The position numbers and the translations under genes are program-made. Below, one piece after another: positions 43,471-55,392 of a stretch of DNA of 64,000 nt (position 1 is its first letter; each line of letters begins with the position of its first letter). The notes under the pieces are model-generated. The model was given only the letters and a program-made list of their open reading frames with translations, was not told the origin of the DNA and searched no databases. The DNA lies in assembly GCF_900114115.1 (NCBI RefSeq), contig NZ_FORX01000006.1, forward strand, positions 62,001 through 126,000, written 5' to 3'. This DNA is from Desulfomicrobium apsheronum. GTDB taxonomy: Bacteria > Desulfobacterota > Desulfovibrionia > Desulfovibrionales > Desulfomicrobiaceae.

Positions 43471-44367
43471 TCATATCCGTCCGTTCATGGCCTGCATGAT
43501 TCTGACCACGGCCAGCTCCTTGGCTTTGGCCTCGACGTCCACAGTCATGGTCCGGCCCAGCCAGCATCGGGGAAAGTCGGCCTCGTCGATGTAGTCCGAG
43601 TGGGGTTTGGGATTGCCCTGCCAGCCTTCGCGCGGAGAGGATATGTGGACGTAGGGTTCCCGGCCGCGCCAGGTCGCCGCCGCGAGATCGGTGGCTTCGC
43701 ATTCGTCCAGGCCGTCGGGGTTGCAGCGGTGGTGATGCACGTCATGGATCAGCGGCAGCCCCAGCTCCATGCACATGGGCAAAAGGTCGGTCACGGTGTA
43801 GCTCGCGTCGTCGTTCTCTACGGAGAGTCGCGTGGCCACATTTTCGGGCAGTCGCTTGAACACTTCGGCGAAGCGGGCCAGGGCGGCGGGCTTGTCGCCG
43901 TAGGTGCCGCCGCCGTGGATGTTGATGACGTCCGCCCCGACCAGTTCGGCCAGAAAGGCGTGATATTCCAGTTCGCGCACGGAGTTCTCGACCACGTGGG
44001 CATGGGGGGAGGACAGGACCACGAACTGGTCCGGATGAAAGCTCAGGCGGATGTCGTGCTCCTCCGAGAACGCCCTGGTGGCGGACAGACGGGCGGAGAT
44101 TGTTTCGGCCTGGGGCAGATCCTCAAGCCTGTAGCCCACCTCGGGGTGGGTCATGCGCGGGAACAGTGGCGACATGATGCGAAATGCCCCAATGCCAAGC
44201 CGTTGCGCCGTCTGCACGGCCAGGAGCAGGTTGTCCGCGTTGTGCAGGCAGATGTCCGAGACCTTGTCCAGGGCATTCTTGCGCTCCATGGCGGACAGAA
44301 CCTTGGCGGTGGTTGTGCGGAAGGAAATTCTCTCGGCCAGGAAAAGGCAACACAGTCCAAAACGCAT
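43471..44367 (-). CDS. uvsE: UV-damage endonuclease UvsE/UvdE
   Basis: The 298-residue TIM-barrel nuclease incises DNA 5' to UV photoproducts and other lesions. It has RFGLCCLFL at the N-terminus, LSFHPDQFVVLSSP, NIHGGGTYGDK, RLSVENDDASYT, LIHDVHHHRCNP and YVHISSPREGW, which supply the metal-binding His, Glu and Asp residues. It is the last gene after umuD and umuC, 24 bp behind umuC. Confidence 0.94.
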   Translation of the reverse strand: MRFGLCCLFLAERISFRTTTAKVLSAMERKNALDKVSDICLHNADNLLLAVQTAQRLGIGAFRIMSPLFPRMTHPEVGYRLEDLPQAETISARLSATRAFSEEHDIRLSFHPDQFVVLSSPHAHVVENSVRELEYHAFLAELVGADVINIHGGGTYGDKPAALARFAEVFKRLPENVATRLSVENDDASYTVTDLLPMCMELGLPLIHDVHHHRCNPDGLDECEATDLAAATWRGREPYVHISSPREGWQGNPKPHSDYIDEADFPRCWLGRTMTVDVEAKAKELAVVRIMQAMNGRI

Positions 44368-44391
44368 GGCGGTCCTTGCGGGGAAAAAGGG

Positions 44392-45663
44392 TTATCTGAC
44401 CAGTGGCAGCTCGGCCCAGGACGTGGTGTAGCAGGGGGAACGCCGCTCCTGGCGCATGTGCCAGCTCTTTTTGCCCAGGCCCGAGGCGGCCAGGGTCAGG
44501 GAGCCCCGGCCGTGGACGGTGTTGATCCGGTCCATGACCCGCATGAGGGCGTCGCGGCGGGTTTTTTCCTCGCCGTGAGGCTCCAGGAAGGAGAGCTGAC
44601 GGTTGCCCGCCGGGGAAAGGTCCAGGAGGATCACTCCCGTCTTCTGGTATTTGTAACCCGGCTTGTGGATGTCGCGCAGAATTTCCAGCGCCGGGCCATG
44701 CAGGTCGAGGGTGTTGGCCGTGGGCGCGGGCAGGGCGCGGCATCGGCTGGCCGTGTGCTGGGGCTCCGGCTGGAAGCGGTTGGTTTCAAGAAAGACCTGC
44801 ACGGCCCCGGCCACAAGGCCCTTGCGGCGCAGTTTCTCCGCAGCCCGTTGCACGTAGGCCGAGACCGCTTCCTCCAGACTCGCCAGACTTTCGATGCGCG
44901 TGCCGAAAGAGCGCGAGCAGACCAGTGATCTGGCCGGGGGCGGGGTGTCCTCCAGGGCGATGCACGGAATCTGGCGCAGTTCCAGCGCGGTGCGCAGGCC
45001 GGTCACGGTCAGTTGACGGCGGATCCAGTCGTCGGCCTGACCTTTCAGGTCGAGGGCCGTGTGTACTCCGTGATCGCGAAGGCGGTGCGCGCTTTTGCGG
45101 CCGATGCCCCAGATGTCGCCCGCAGCCAGACCGCCAAGGACCGTGTCGATATCCGCCTCGTCCTCCAGCAATCGCACGCCGTCACCATCTTGCTTTTTGG
45201 CCAGCCGGTTGGCGATTTTGGCCAGGGTCTTGGTCCGGGCCAGGCCGACGCAGACGGGGATGCCGGTCCATTCCCGCACCGTGCGGCGGATCTCGCGGGC
45301 CGTGTCCAGCAGGGAAGGGGTGCCAAGGCCCCGCAGCAGCAGGAAGCATTCGTCGATGGAATAGACTTCCGTCTCGTCGGCAAAACGAGCCAGAGTCTGC
45401 ATGACCCGCGCGGACATGTCGCCGTAGAGGGCGTAGTTGGACGAGAAGACGTGCACGCCGTTGCGGGTGAAAAACGTCTCCCGCTTGTAGGCCGGTTCGC
45501 CCATGACGATGCCCAGGGCCTTGGCCTCGTGGGAGCGGGCGATGACGCAGCCGTCGTTGTTGGAGAGCACGACCACGGGCTTCCCTTCCAGTCGGGGGGC
45601 GAAGACCCGCTCGCAGGATACGTAGAAGTTGTTGCAGTCGACCATGAGGTAGAAGTCGCGCAT
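44392..45663 (-). CDS. umuC: DNA polymerase V catalytic subunit UmuC
   Basis: The 423-residue Y-family polymerase has the catalytic Asp in [18 protein letters not shown], the YSIDECF palm motif, the helix-hairpin-helix near [17 protein letters not shown], and a UmuC-type C-terminal tail with [14 protein letters not shown]. It performs error-prone synthesis across lesions together with UmuD'. Its ATG abuts the umuD stop. Confidence 0.95.
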   Translation of the reverse strand: MRDFYLMVDCNNFYVSCERVFAPRLEGKPVVVLSNNDGCVIARSHEAKALGIVMGEPAYKRETFFTRNGVHVFSSNYALYGDMSARVMQTLARFADETEVYSIDECFLLLRGLGTPSLLDTAREIRRTVREWTGIPVCVGLARTKTLAKIANRLAKKQDGDGVRLLEDEADIDTVLGGLAAGDIWGIGRKSAHRLRDHGVHTALDLKGQADDWIRRQLTVTGLRTALELRQIPCIALEDTPPPARSLVCSRSFGTRIESLASLEEAVSAYVQRAAEKLRRKGLVAGAVQVFLETNRFQPEPQHTASRCRALPAPTANTLDLHGPALEILRDIHKPGYKYQKTGVILLDLSPAGNRQLSFLEPHGEEKTRRDALMRVMDRINTVHGRGSLTLAASGLGKKSWHMRQERRSPCYTTSWAELPLVR

Positions 45664-46125
45664 CTAGAGCTTCCGGACCACGCCCGAGACCACGCCCCAA
45701 ACGTGCAGTTCCTGTTCCTCGGTCACGGCGATGGGCTTGTAGCGGGGGTTTTCCGGGGCGAGCATGGTCCGGCCGTCTTTCATGACCAGACGCTTGACCG
45801 TCAGTTCCCCGTCCAGCACCGCGACCACGATTCTGCCGTGGGCGGGCTGCTCGGAGCGGTCTACGACCAGGACATCGCCGTCGGTTATGCCCGCTCCGGT
45901 CATGGAGTCTCCACTGACCTTGACCATGAATGTGGCGGCGGGGTTACGGATCAGATATGTGTTCAGGTCGAGGGCTGTTTCAATATAATCGTCGGCCGGG
46001 GACGGAAATCCGGCCGAAATGCGATCCAGATAGAGGGGCGTGCCCTGGCTTGGCTCAGCGACGGCGCGGCCCAGGACTTCGAGTCGGCCCGGGTCCAGGG
46101 GACGGGGATTGGGGAGGTTTGACAT
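45664..46125 (-). CDS. umuD: SOS self-cleaving protein UmuD
   Basis: The 153-residue LexA-like protein has the cleavage site Ala38-Gly39 (RISAGFPSPADDY), nucleophile Ser74 (SGDSMTGAG) and Lys111 (TVKRLV). All three are shifted by exactly 14 residues relative to E. coli Cys24-Gly25, Ser60 and Lys97. After RecA-stimulated cleavage it activates UmuC. The ATG at 46125 gives the normal N-terminus although the ribosome site (GGGAGG) is 13 bp away. Confidence 0.94.
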   Translation of the reverse strand: MSNLPNPRPLDPGRLEVLGRAVAEPSQGTPLYLDRISAGFPSPADDYIETALDLNTYLIRNPAATFMVKVSGDSMTGAGITDGDVLVVDRSEQPAHGRIVVAVLDGELTVKRLVMKDGRTMLAPENPRYKPIAVTEEQELHVWGVVSGVVRKL

Positions 46126-46167
46126 GCATGAACCATTGCCTCCCGTCTTGGCTTCCGTCAACGCCGG

Positions 46168-46183
46168 GGTTAGTACTGTCACC
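46168..46183. promoter_or_regulatory. Possible SOS operator before umuD
   Basis: GGTTAGTACTGTCACC is partly palindromic around AGTACT and lies 43-58 bp before the umuD start, between umuD and a divergent gene. The LexA box of this lineage is not known to me, so this rests on position and symmetry only. Confidence 0.25.
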
Positions 46184-46239
46184 GATAAATAAAAACACGA
46201 ATGGGGAATCCATGCCTAGCTGGGCCCCTGGGAGAATAC

Positions 46240-48138
46240 ATGATTATCACCGCATGCACCCTCGATTGCCCTGACGCCTGTTCCCTGCTGGCCGAAAACG
46301 GGGAAAATGGCCTGCGTCTGCGCGGCAATCCGGATCACCCCTTCACGCAGGGTTTTGTCTGTCCCAAGCTCGATGTGCATCGCAGGCGTCTGGCCAGCCC
46401 GCATCGCCTGCGCTCTCCCCGGCTCAAGGTCGGCGGACGCTGGCAGGACATTGGCTGGGATGAGGCCCTTGGATTGTGCGCCGAGAAAATCGCCTTGTAC
46501 CGGGACGAGCCCCGCTCCATTCTGCATGTGCGCGGTTCGGGCAACCGGGGCGTGGTCAAGGCGCTCTCGAATCTCTTTTTTCGCAAGCTGGGAGCCTCCG
46601 GTCTGCATGGGTCGTTGTGCGACGAGGCCGGGATAGAGGCCTGCATGAAGGATTTCGGCTGCCTGCGCACCAACGATGTCCCCGACATCCTGAATACGTC
46701 AGCGCTCATCAACTGGGGCCGCGATCTGGCCCGGGGCTCCGTGCACATGGCGGCCATGGTCCGCGCCCTGCGCAAGAAGGGCGTGCCCGTGGTGACCATC
46801 GCGCCGGGAGAGGATACGGCGCAGGGTTTTACGGATCATTTCGTGCGCGTAAGGCCCGGAACGGACCGCTTCCTGGCCGCGGCCGTGCTGCGCGAGGTGC
46901 TGCTCCGCAAGGGGATCGCGCCGGAGGTGGCGGCCGGCTGCCATGATCCGGCGGGCTTTGAAGGCCTGCTGGCCGAAGCTGGGCCAAGGCTTTTGGAATG
47001 GTGCGGGGCGCGACCCGAGGATGTGGCGCTGCTGGCGGATCATTACGCCGGGCCTGCGCCCGTGGCGACACTTCTGGGCTGGGGGCTGCAACGTTATCGT
47101 TTCGGCGGCCAGAACGTGCGCTTCATCAACGCGCTGGCCATGCTCTCCGGGCAGGTGGGCAGAAGCGGCGGCGGGGCTTATTTTGGGCTGAGTTCCATGG
47201 CCAATCTCGCTCTGCCCTGGAAGGCGGAGACGGCCTATGGCCGGACCCTGCTCATGCCCGATCTGGCCCGGGAGCTCCGCCGCGCCGACCCGCCCGTGCG
47301 CATGGCCTGGGTGGAATGCATCAATCCGGCCAACCAGTTCCCGGAAGCCGAAGAGGTGGCCCGGGCCCTCGATGGGCTCGATTTCGTCGTGGTGGCCGAC
47401 GCTTTCATGACCGACACGGCCGAGGTCGCGGACCTGATCCTGCCTGTTGCGCTCATGCTCGAACAGGAGGATATCGTCGGCTCCTTTTTGCATGAATATG
47501 TGCAGTGGAGCGGCAAGGCCGTTGAGCCGCCGGAGGGTGTGCGTACGGATTATGGGATCCTGTCCGAGCTGGGCGCAAGGCTTTTCCCTCCCGTAATCCT
47601 GCCCGAGCCCGAGGAAGCCTTGCGCCAGGCGCTCGATTCCCCATCCCTTGAGACCAGCCTGGAAGAACTGCGCCGCACGGGATACGTCCGCTCAACCCAT
47701 CCGGCCGTGGCCTTTGAGGATCTGCGTTTCGGGCACGAGGACGGCCTCTACCGCCTGCCTCCGCGTCTGGACCCGCCGGTGGCGGCGCCGCAAGAGTACT
47801 CGTTGCAGCTTCTGACGCTGATCAACCGTCGCTTTGTCCATTCCCAGATTCCGCCCGACGACCAGGACGAAAGCCCGGAGGTGACGGTGCATCCACGCAC
47901 CCTGGAGCGCCTTGGCGTCACGCCCGGGGCGGGTTGGCTGGTCACGGAACTGGGGCGGCTTGAAGTGCTGTTCGCGGCGGACGAGTCCATGCATCCGGAC
48001 TGCGTGGTCTACCGGCGTGGGCCGTGGGGCAAACTGGGCGGAGGGGTGAACCGCATCATCGGGTTCGTGGAGACGGACATGGGAGGGGCTGGTGCGTACT
48101 ATGAACAGCGCTGCCGCCTGGAGCAGCGGGATCAGTAG
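46240..48138 (+). CDS. Short molybdopterin oxidoreductase, DMSO-reductase family
   Basis: The 632-residue protein begins with a CxxxCxxxC [4Fe-4S] site (ITACTLDCPDACSLL, Cys6/10/14, with Cys41). The likely metal ligand is Cys127 in LHGSLCDEAGIEAC. Later come a pterin segment (VECINPANQFPEAEEVARAL) and a C-terminal domain (VTVHPRTLERLGVTPGAGWL). There is no signal peptide and no partner subunit adjacent. The ATG at 46240 has GGGAG 8 bp upstream. Related stand-alone proteins lack defined substrates, so the reaction is unknown. Confidence 0.85.
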   Translation: MIITACTLDCPDACSLLAENGENGLRLRGNPDHPFTQGFVCPKLDVHRRRLASPHRLRSPRLKVGGRWQDIGWDEALGLCAEKIALYRDEPRSILHVRGSGNRGVVKALSNLFFRKLGASGLHGSLCDEAGIEACMKDFGCLRTNDVPDILNTSALINWGRDLARGSVHMAAMVRALRKKGVPVVTIAPGEDTAQGFTDHFVRVRPGTDRFLAAAVLREVLLRKGIAPEVAAGCHDPAGFEGLLAEAGPRLLEWCGARPEDVALLADHYAGPAPVATLLGWGLQRYRFGGQNVRFINALAMLSGQVGRSGGGAYFGLSSMANLALPWKAETAYGRTLLMPDLARELRRADPPVRMAWVECINPANQFPEAEEVARALDGLDFVVVADAFMTDTAEVADLILPVALMLEQEDIVGSFLHEYVQWSGKAVEPPEGVRTDYGILSELGARLFPPVILPEPEEALRQALDSPSLETSLEELRRTGYVRSTHPAVAFEDLRFGHEDGLYRLPPRLDPPVAAPQEYSLQLLTLINRRFVHSQIPPDDQDESPEVTVHPRTLERLGVTPGAGWLVTELGRLEVLFAADESMHPDCVVYRRGPWGKLGGGVNRIIGFVETDMGGAGAYYEQRCRLEQRDQ

Positions 48139-48401
48139 CGGCCGTTTTTGACCGTGGTCACGTAGAGATCATAATCGGGATCGTTTTCGACGTTGACGCC
48201 CGGGTAGGACGGTTCGCTCCATTCGAAGCGATCATTCCTCCAGACAACGAGGGTGCGCCGCGCCTTGAATGCCGCATCCACATAGACCACTTCCAGGGTG
48301 TCTCGCGTGTCGTAGGCGGAGGCGTCGCAGACGATGCCGACCTTGGTGAAGGGCTGGCCGTGAATGGTGACGGGATGGCCGGTTCTGATTTTGGGCCGCA
48401 T
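48132..48401 (-). CDS. Unknown small protein
   Basis: The 89-residue protein is probably a small beta-rich domain (IHGQPFTKVGIVCDASAYDT, LEVVYVDAAFKARRTLVVW). It contains no recognisable catalytic motif and no signal peptide. It converges on the molybdopterin gene and overlaps its end by 7 bp. Protein-like composition and clean GC-rich codon use make it likely real. I do not recognise the family. Confidence 0.6.
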   Translation of the reverse strand: MRPKIRTGHPVTIHGQPFTKVGIVCDASAYDTRDTLEVVYVDAAFKARRTLVVWRNDRFEWSEPSYPGVNVENDPDYDLYVTTVKNGRY

Positions 48402-48595
48402 GGACTGCTTTACCTGGCTGAAGTTTTGTCGGGAAGCCTTTGTGGCTGGTACTTTTTGCGAAATATCGCGCTTTCATTATTCTGCAAAGAGAAAATATCA
48501 GTTGCGTTTAGCTGCGGGCAATTGATGTTCGGTTCACGATGCCGGTGCGTGAAATCTCGGTATATATCGGTTTTCGGGCGTGCGGGGCCGACCGG

Positions 48596-50875
48596 TTAAA
48601 GTGATTTCTTGCCGCACACGTGTGCGATGACTTTGGTCAGATCCTTGATGGATATGGGTTTGGCCAGATACTCGTCGAATCCGTCCTGCAGATATTTTTC
48701 CCTGTCCCCTTGAAGGGCATGGGCCGTGAGCGCTATGACGGGCAGGTTATGTCCGAATCTGTCTCGGATATGGCGAGTGGCCAGGCTCCCGTCCATGACC
48801 GGCATCTGGATGTCCATGAGCACGCAGTCCACAGTGGCCGTTTCCAGATGATCAAGGGCTTCCTGGCCGTTGGTGGCGCAGATGACCCGGTGTCCGAGTT
48901 TTTCCAGGGATTTTTGCAGAAAGAGCCGATTGATCGGGTTGTCTTCGGCAACCAGCACGGTCAGTCCTTGCACAAGGGATTCGCCATTCTGCGTTGGATC
49001 CTGCGCCGATTCTTCGGGTAGCGCCTGCTCGACCGGGATGCTGAAGAAAAAGGTGGTTCCGGCCCCTTCCGTGCTTTGCACCGCGATGGAGCCGCCCATG
49101 GCCTCGATGAGCTGCTTGACGATGGCCAGGCCCAGCCCTGTGCCCTGATATGTCCTGGTCGGAAATCGCGCCGCCTGGGTGAAGCGCTCGAAGATGCTGT
49201 CCAGCTTGCTTTCGGGGATGCCGCATCCGGTGTCCGATATTTCAAAATCAAGCACCATGCCGCCGCTGCTTTCCTTGGGAGTCACCCCTGTCAGTCGTAA
49301 TTCTATTTTTCCGTTTTCGGTGAATTTGACCGCGTTGCCCACCAGGTTGAAAAATATTTGGCGGATTCTGTTTTCATCGCCGAGCACTGTTTCGGGTAGT
49401 GCCTCGGTAAGGACAAGCGACAGGGTGACGCCTTTTTCCCGCAGGCCGCTATTGAAGAAGGCGACGGTGCTCTCCAGCATGCTTCCGGGGTTGAATGGGG
49501 TGTTTTGCAGATCGATTTTCCCGGCTTCGACCTTGGAGAAATCGAGGATGTCGTTGATGATGTGCAGCAGGTTCTGGCCGGACTGGCGGATCAGGGCCAG
49601 GTATTCCTGCACGCTCGGGCTCCGGGGATTGCCCAGAGCCAGTTCGGCCAGGCCCATGATCCCGGTCAGGGGCGTGCGGATTTCGTGGCTCATGTGCGCA
49701 AGGAAAAGGCTTTTGGCCTCGTTGGCCTCATCGGCCTTGCGTCTGGCGGATTGCAGTTCCAGAAGAGTCTGCTTGCGGATGTGCGCGACCAGGGTCAGGG
49801 AAATGATGATGACGAGCAAGGCGATGACGATGCTGCCGAAGATCAGGAAAAGCCGCTTGTTGGCCTCGAAGATGCTCAAGGGGCGATGCGTGACGATAGA
49901 TCCTTCAGGCAAGGCCTTTTCATCCAGGTTGAAACGGTTCAGCTCCCGGTAGTCGAAGAAGAAGCGGTTGGCCACTTCCCGGACTACGGGCAGGTCCGAA
50001 GGCGCGGTTCCGTCCAGGATTCGTAGGGCCATCCGGGCCGCGATTCTACCGTGCTCGGCTCCGTTGACCAGTTTGCCGCCGACGATGCCGTGCCCCAGGA
50101 AAAAATCCCAGAATCCGTAGATGGGGCTTTGCGTATTGGCCCTGATCAAGGCCGCGCTGGGTCCGAAATCAAGCATGCGGCCATCCAGGCCGGCAATGGC
50201 GTTGGCCAGGAAGACAAGTGTTTTCGGGCTCAGGGTCGCGACCTTTTCCAGCAGGACGGGAGTGGGGATGTCCTGCCAGAAGTGGAAGCGCAAGCGCCCG
50301 GCATAGGAGGGCATGAGATGCAGAAACTGGCTGCGGTTCGATCTGTCCGTGCTGGACAGGGAGCCTCCGATGATGACCACGTTGCGCGTGTCGGGGTGCA
50401 GGGCCAGGGCTGCGTCAAGGGTTTCGCGCACGGAGATTATTTCCGATACGCCGGTGATGCCCTCCGCGCCGCCGAGTATTTCCGGCTGGAAGTTGTTCAC
50501 GCCGCAGAAGATTATGGGCACGCCTGCAAAGAGCTCTTCGCGGTTTTGCAGCACGAAACCGAAAGCCGCGTCGTCGGAGACGATCACCGCATCCACGGCG
50601 TGGCCTCGCACGTGGGTGGCGATCAACTCCGATTGCATCTGGAGCATGTGCTCCTTTGGATAGCGTTTGGCGTCCAGGTATTCGGTGCTGAGCGTCCAGG
50701 GCTTCCCGGAGCTGGTCAGGGTTTCGACGATGCCTTGGTGTAAGTCGTCGGTCCAGCTCAGTCCCGGATTGTAGGAGTGAATGACCAGAATGTCGGGGGC
50801 GCTTTGGCCTCGCGCGCAGGGAACGCTCAGGGTCAGCAGCATCACGGTCAGCATGTACAAGGCTTTATTCCACAA
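48596..50875 (-). CDS. Hybrid histidine kinase with periplasmic binding-protein sensor
   Basis: The 759-residue membrane kinase has a signal peptide or anchor (1-23) and a periplasmic ABC-substrate-binding-type sensor (28-310, starting ILVIHSYNPGLSWTDDLH). These are followed by a membrane helix (342-365), HisKA with His397 ([15 protein letters not shown]), an ATPase domain (N514-type NLVGNAVKF, DTGCGIP, GTGLGLAIV) and a C-terminal receiver with Asp688 (CVLMDIQMPVMDG). Its start overlaps the binding-protein gene by 11 bp. No response regulator with an output domain is nearby. Confidence 0.92.
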   Translation of the reverse strand: MWNKALYMLTVMLLTLSVPCARGQSAPDILVIHSYNPGLSWTDDLHQGIVETLTSSGKPWTLSTEYLDAKRYPKEHMLQMQSELIATHVRGHAVDAVIVSDDAAFGFVLQNREELFAGVPIIFCGVNNFQPEILGGAEGITGVSEIISVRETLDAALALHPDTRNVVIIGGSLSSTDRSNRSQFLHLMPSYAGRLRFHFWQDIPTPVLLEKVATLSPKTLVFLANAIAGLDGRMLDFGPSAALIRANTQSPIYGFWDFFLGHGIVGGKLVNGAEHGRIAARMALRILDGTAPSDLPVVREVANRFFFDYRELNRFNLDEKALPEGSIVTHRPLSIFEANKRLFLIFGSIVIALLVIIISLTLVAHIRKQTLLELQSARRKADEANEAKSLFLAHMSHEIRTPLTGIMGLAELALGNPRSPSVQEYLALIRQSGQNLLHIINDILDFSKVEAGKIDLQNTPFNPGSMLESTVAFFNSGLREKGVTLSLVLTEALPETVLGDENRIRQIFFNLVGNAVKFTENGKIELRLTGVTPKESSGGMVLDFEISDTGCGIPESKLDSIFERFTQAARFPTRTYQGTGLGLAIVKQLIEAMGGSIAVQSTEGAGTTFFFSIPVEQALPEESAQDPTQNGESLVQGLTVLVAEDNPINRLFLQKSLEKLGHRVICATNGQEALDHLETATVDCVLMDIQMPVMDGSLATRHIRDRFGHNLPVIALTAHALQGDREKYLQDGFDEYLAKPISIKDLTKVIAHVCGKKSL

Positions 50876-51863
50876 GTGCTGCAGCCTCCTGAAGGAGATC
50901 CTCGGGGATGTCGATGCGTAGTTTTCTGGCCACTTTCAGATTGAACATGGTCAGACCTTGCGTTGTGCTGACAATGGGAATGTCCCCGGCGCGTTCGCCG
51001 TCCAGGATGCGCAGGGCCATGCCTGCGGCCAGGGTTCCGTGTTCGAATCCGGTCTGGATGACTCCGCAGAGGGCCCCGTCGGCGACCGTGTAGTCGAAAA
51101 AACCCACGGACGGCAGCCCCGCGTGTTCCCGGGTCCAGTGCATGACCTCGGGGCCCGGCACTATTCGGCCTTCGGCATCGGTCAGGCCGTGGCAGGTCGT
51201 GATGGCGAGGGCGTCGTGGGTTGAACCGCTGGCGTCAATCAGTTCCCGCCATTTTTCATAGGTGTCGACAATGATCCATTCGGCTTCGATGTCTGCCGGG
51301 GTCGAGGCGCGCATCGATCCAACCGCCGCCAGGCTTGAGGATCTTGAGTCAAGGAGTACCGCCACTCTGCGCACGTCCGGACACAGGCGGCGCAGCAACT
51401 TCAGGCTTTCACTCCAGGCGAGTTTCTCGACGACTCCCGTGACGTTGAACGCGGGATAGCCGTAGCGCGCCGGGTCCTGGTTGACTCCGCAGAAGACCAG
51501 TGCCGGGGCCGAACTGTCGCCTGCGAACCGCGCCGCGAAATACTGCTGCGCATCGTCGTCGCTGGCGATGACCACGTCCGGTCTGAAGCTGCGCATCATC
51601 TCGGCCGCTTTTTGTCCCGCAGCGGTGAGGCTTTCCTCGTCGCGGTTGATGTTGGCGTCCATGAACACGGTGCGCAGTTCGATCCGGCGCCTTGAGAGCA
51701 TCCGCTCCAGGGCGTCGTGGATGTCGGCGGTCCAAGCGAAATTGCGGTCATAGCTGTGCACGATCAGGATCTTCCCGCCGGGAGCGTCAGCGGCCTTGCC
51801 GGGGCGGGAAGAGATCAGCGTGATGAGTGACAGCATGATGATGGACGAGATTATGCGGCGCAT
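50865..51863 (-). CDS. Periplasmic ABC-type substrate-binding protein, kinase-linked
   Basis: The 332-residue secreted protein has a signal peptide (1-24, to GKA) and an ABC_sub_bind-type bilobed fold. Its sequence is clearly homologous to the sensor of the adjacent kinase: ILIVHSYDRNFAWTADIH and AAGMALRILDGE match ILVIHSYNPGLSWTDDLH and AARMALRILDGT. No ABC permease or ATPase is nearby, so it likely senses a ligand for the kinase instead of feeding a transporter. ATG 51863 has AGGAAA upstream and is the only start giving a signal peptide. Confidence 0.88.
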   Translation of the reverse strand: MRRIISSIIMLSLITLISSRPGKAADAPGGKILIVHSYDRNFAWTADIHDALERMLSRRRIELRTVFMDANINRDEESLTAAGQKAAEMMRSFRPDVVIASDDDAQQYFAARFAGDSSAPALVFCGVNQDPARYGYPAFNVTGVVEKLAWSESLKLLRRLCPDVRRVAVLLDSRSSSLAAVGSMRASTPADIEAEWIIVDTYEKWRELIDASGSTHDALAITTCHGLTDAEGRIVPGPEVMHWTREHAGLPSVGFFDYTVADGALCGVIQTGFEHGTLAAGMALRILDGERAGDIPIVSTTQGLTMFNLKVARKLRIDIPEDLLQEAAALVE

Positions 51864-51967
51864 AATTTTTCCTGTCACACTATGTCGTGTGCCGCAATAC
51901 GCGCGGGGATTAGTAAGCGGGATCATGGTTTTCCTGACAACGGCCCGGAGGGCGGAAAGCGAAGGGC

Positions 51968-54892
<2,925 letters not shown>

Positions 54893-55234
54893 TCGCGACT
54901 CGCAAGGTTAGGGTGAGATGGCCGCCTGACAACCAGTTTTCATGAGCGATACTGGAATCTTGCCTTGAAAACTGTTTCAAGACCCATGCCGGAGGGGCAT
55001 TCTTTTTTATTGTGTTTCATCATTTTCACGAAATATCAATCGATCGCCGATTTTTTCAGTGAAAACAATGAACAACGGTCTGGATGAACAGCCGAGGTAA
55101 CGAAAGGAATGGCTCAAGAATCGGCAAGACGCGTCCTGTTAGGACCAAGGGCGCTAGCGATACGGCAGGCAACGCCGGATTCGGCAGATGACAAACAACA
55201 GCCTTGGCAACCGGGCTTATAGTTTCGACTTGAT
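54893..55234. other. AT-rich intergenic region with no gene recognised
   Basis: The gap between the hybrid kinase and the HipA-like gene changes from GC-rich to AT-rich near 55.2 kb. I see only short open frames. Kinase promoter elements should be here but none is convincing. Confidence 0.4.
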
Positions 55235-55263
55235 TGACAAGATGTTTTACAGATCTTAATATT
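55235..55263 (+). promoter_or_regulatory. Candidate promoter of the HipA/YjjJ-like gene
   Basis: TTGACA (55235-55240), 17 bp, TAATAT (55258-55263). Transcription would begin about 120 bp before the ATG, upstream of three GTCAAA repeats. Confidence 0.5.
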
Positions 55264-55342
55264 CTATTCAAATATCATTCAAATTCATATTCTATTTTCT
55301 ACTTAAGTTGTTGATTTTTAAAATATATTAACAGTAAGTTAT

Positions 55343-55372
55343 GTCAAATTTGCTAGTCAAAATTAAGTCAAA
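55343..55372 (+). promoter_or_regulatory. Three direct GTCAAA repeats before the HipA-like gene
   Basis: GTCAAA occurs at 55343, 55356 and 55367, spaced 13 and 11 bp, about one helical turn each, just before the ribosome site. The protein carries its own winged helix, so an autoregulatory operator is possible. Confidence 0.35.
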
Positions 55373-55392
55373 AGTGCTTTGTTGGAGGGTGT

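Noticed and set aside
55056-55271. 71-codon minus-strand frame before the HipA-like gene, as a missing antitoxin
   Set aside because: It is on the wrong strand for a HipB, shows no HTH motif, and overlaps the likely promoter region.
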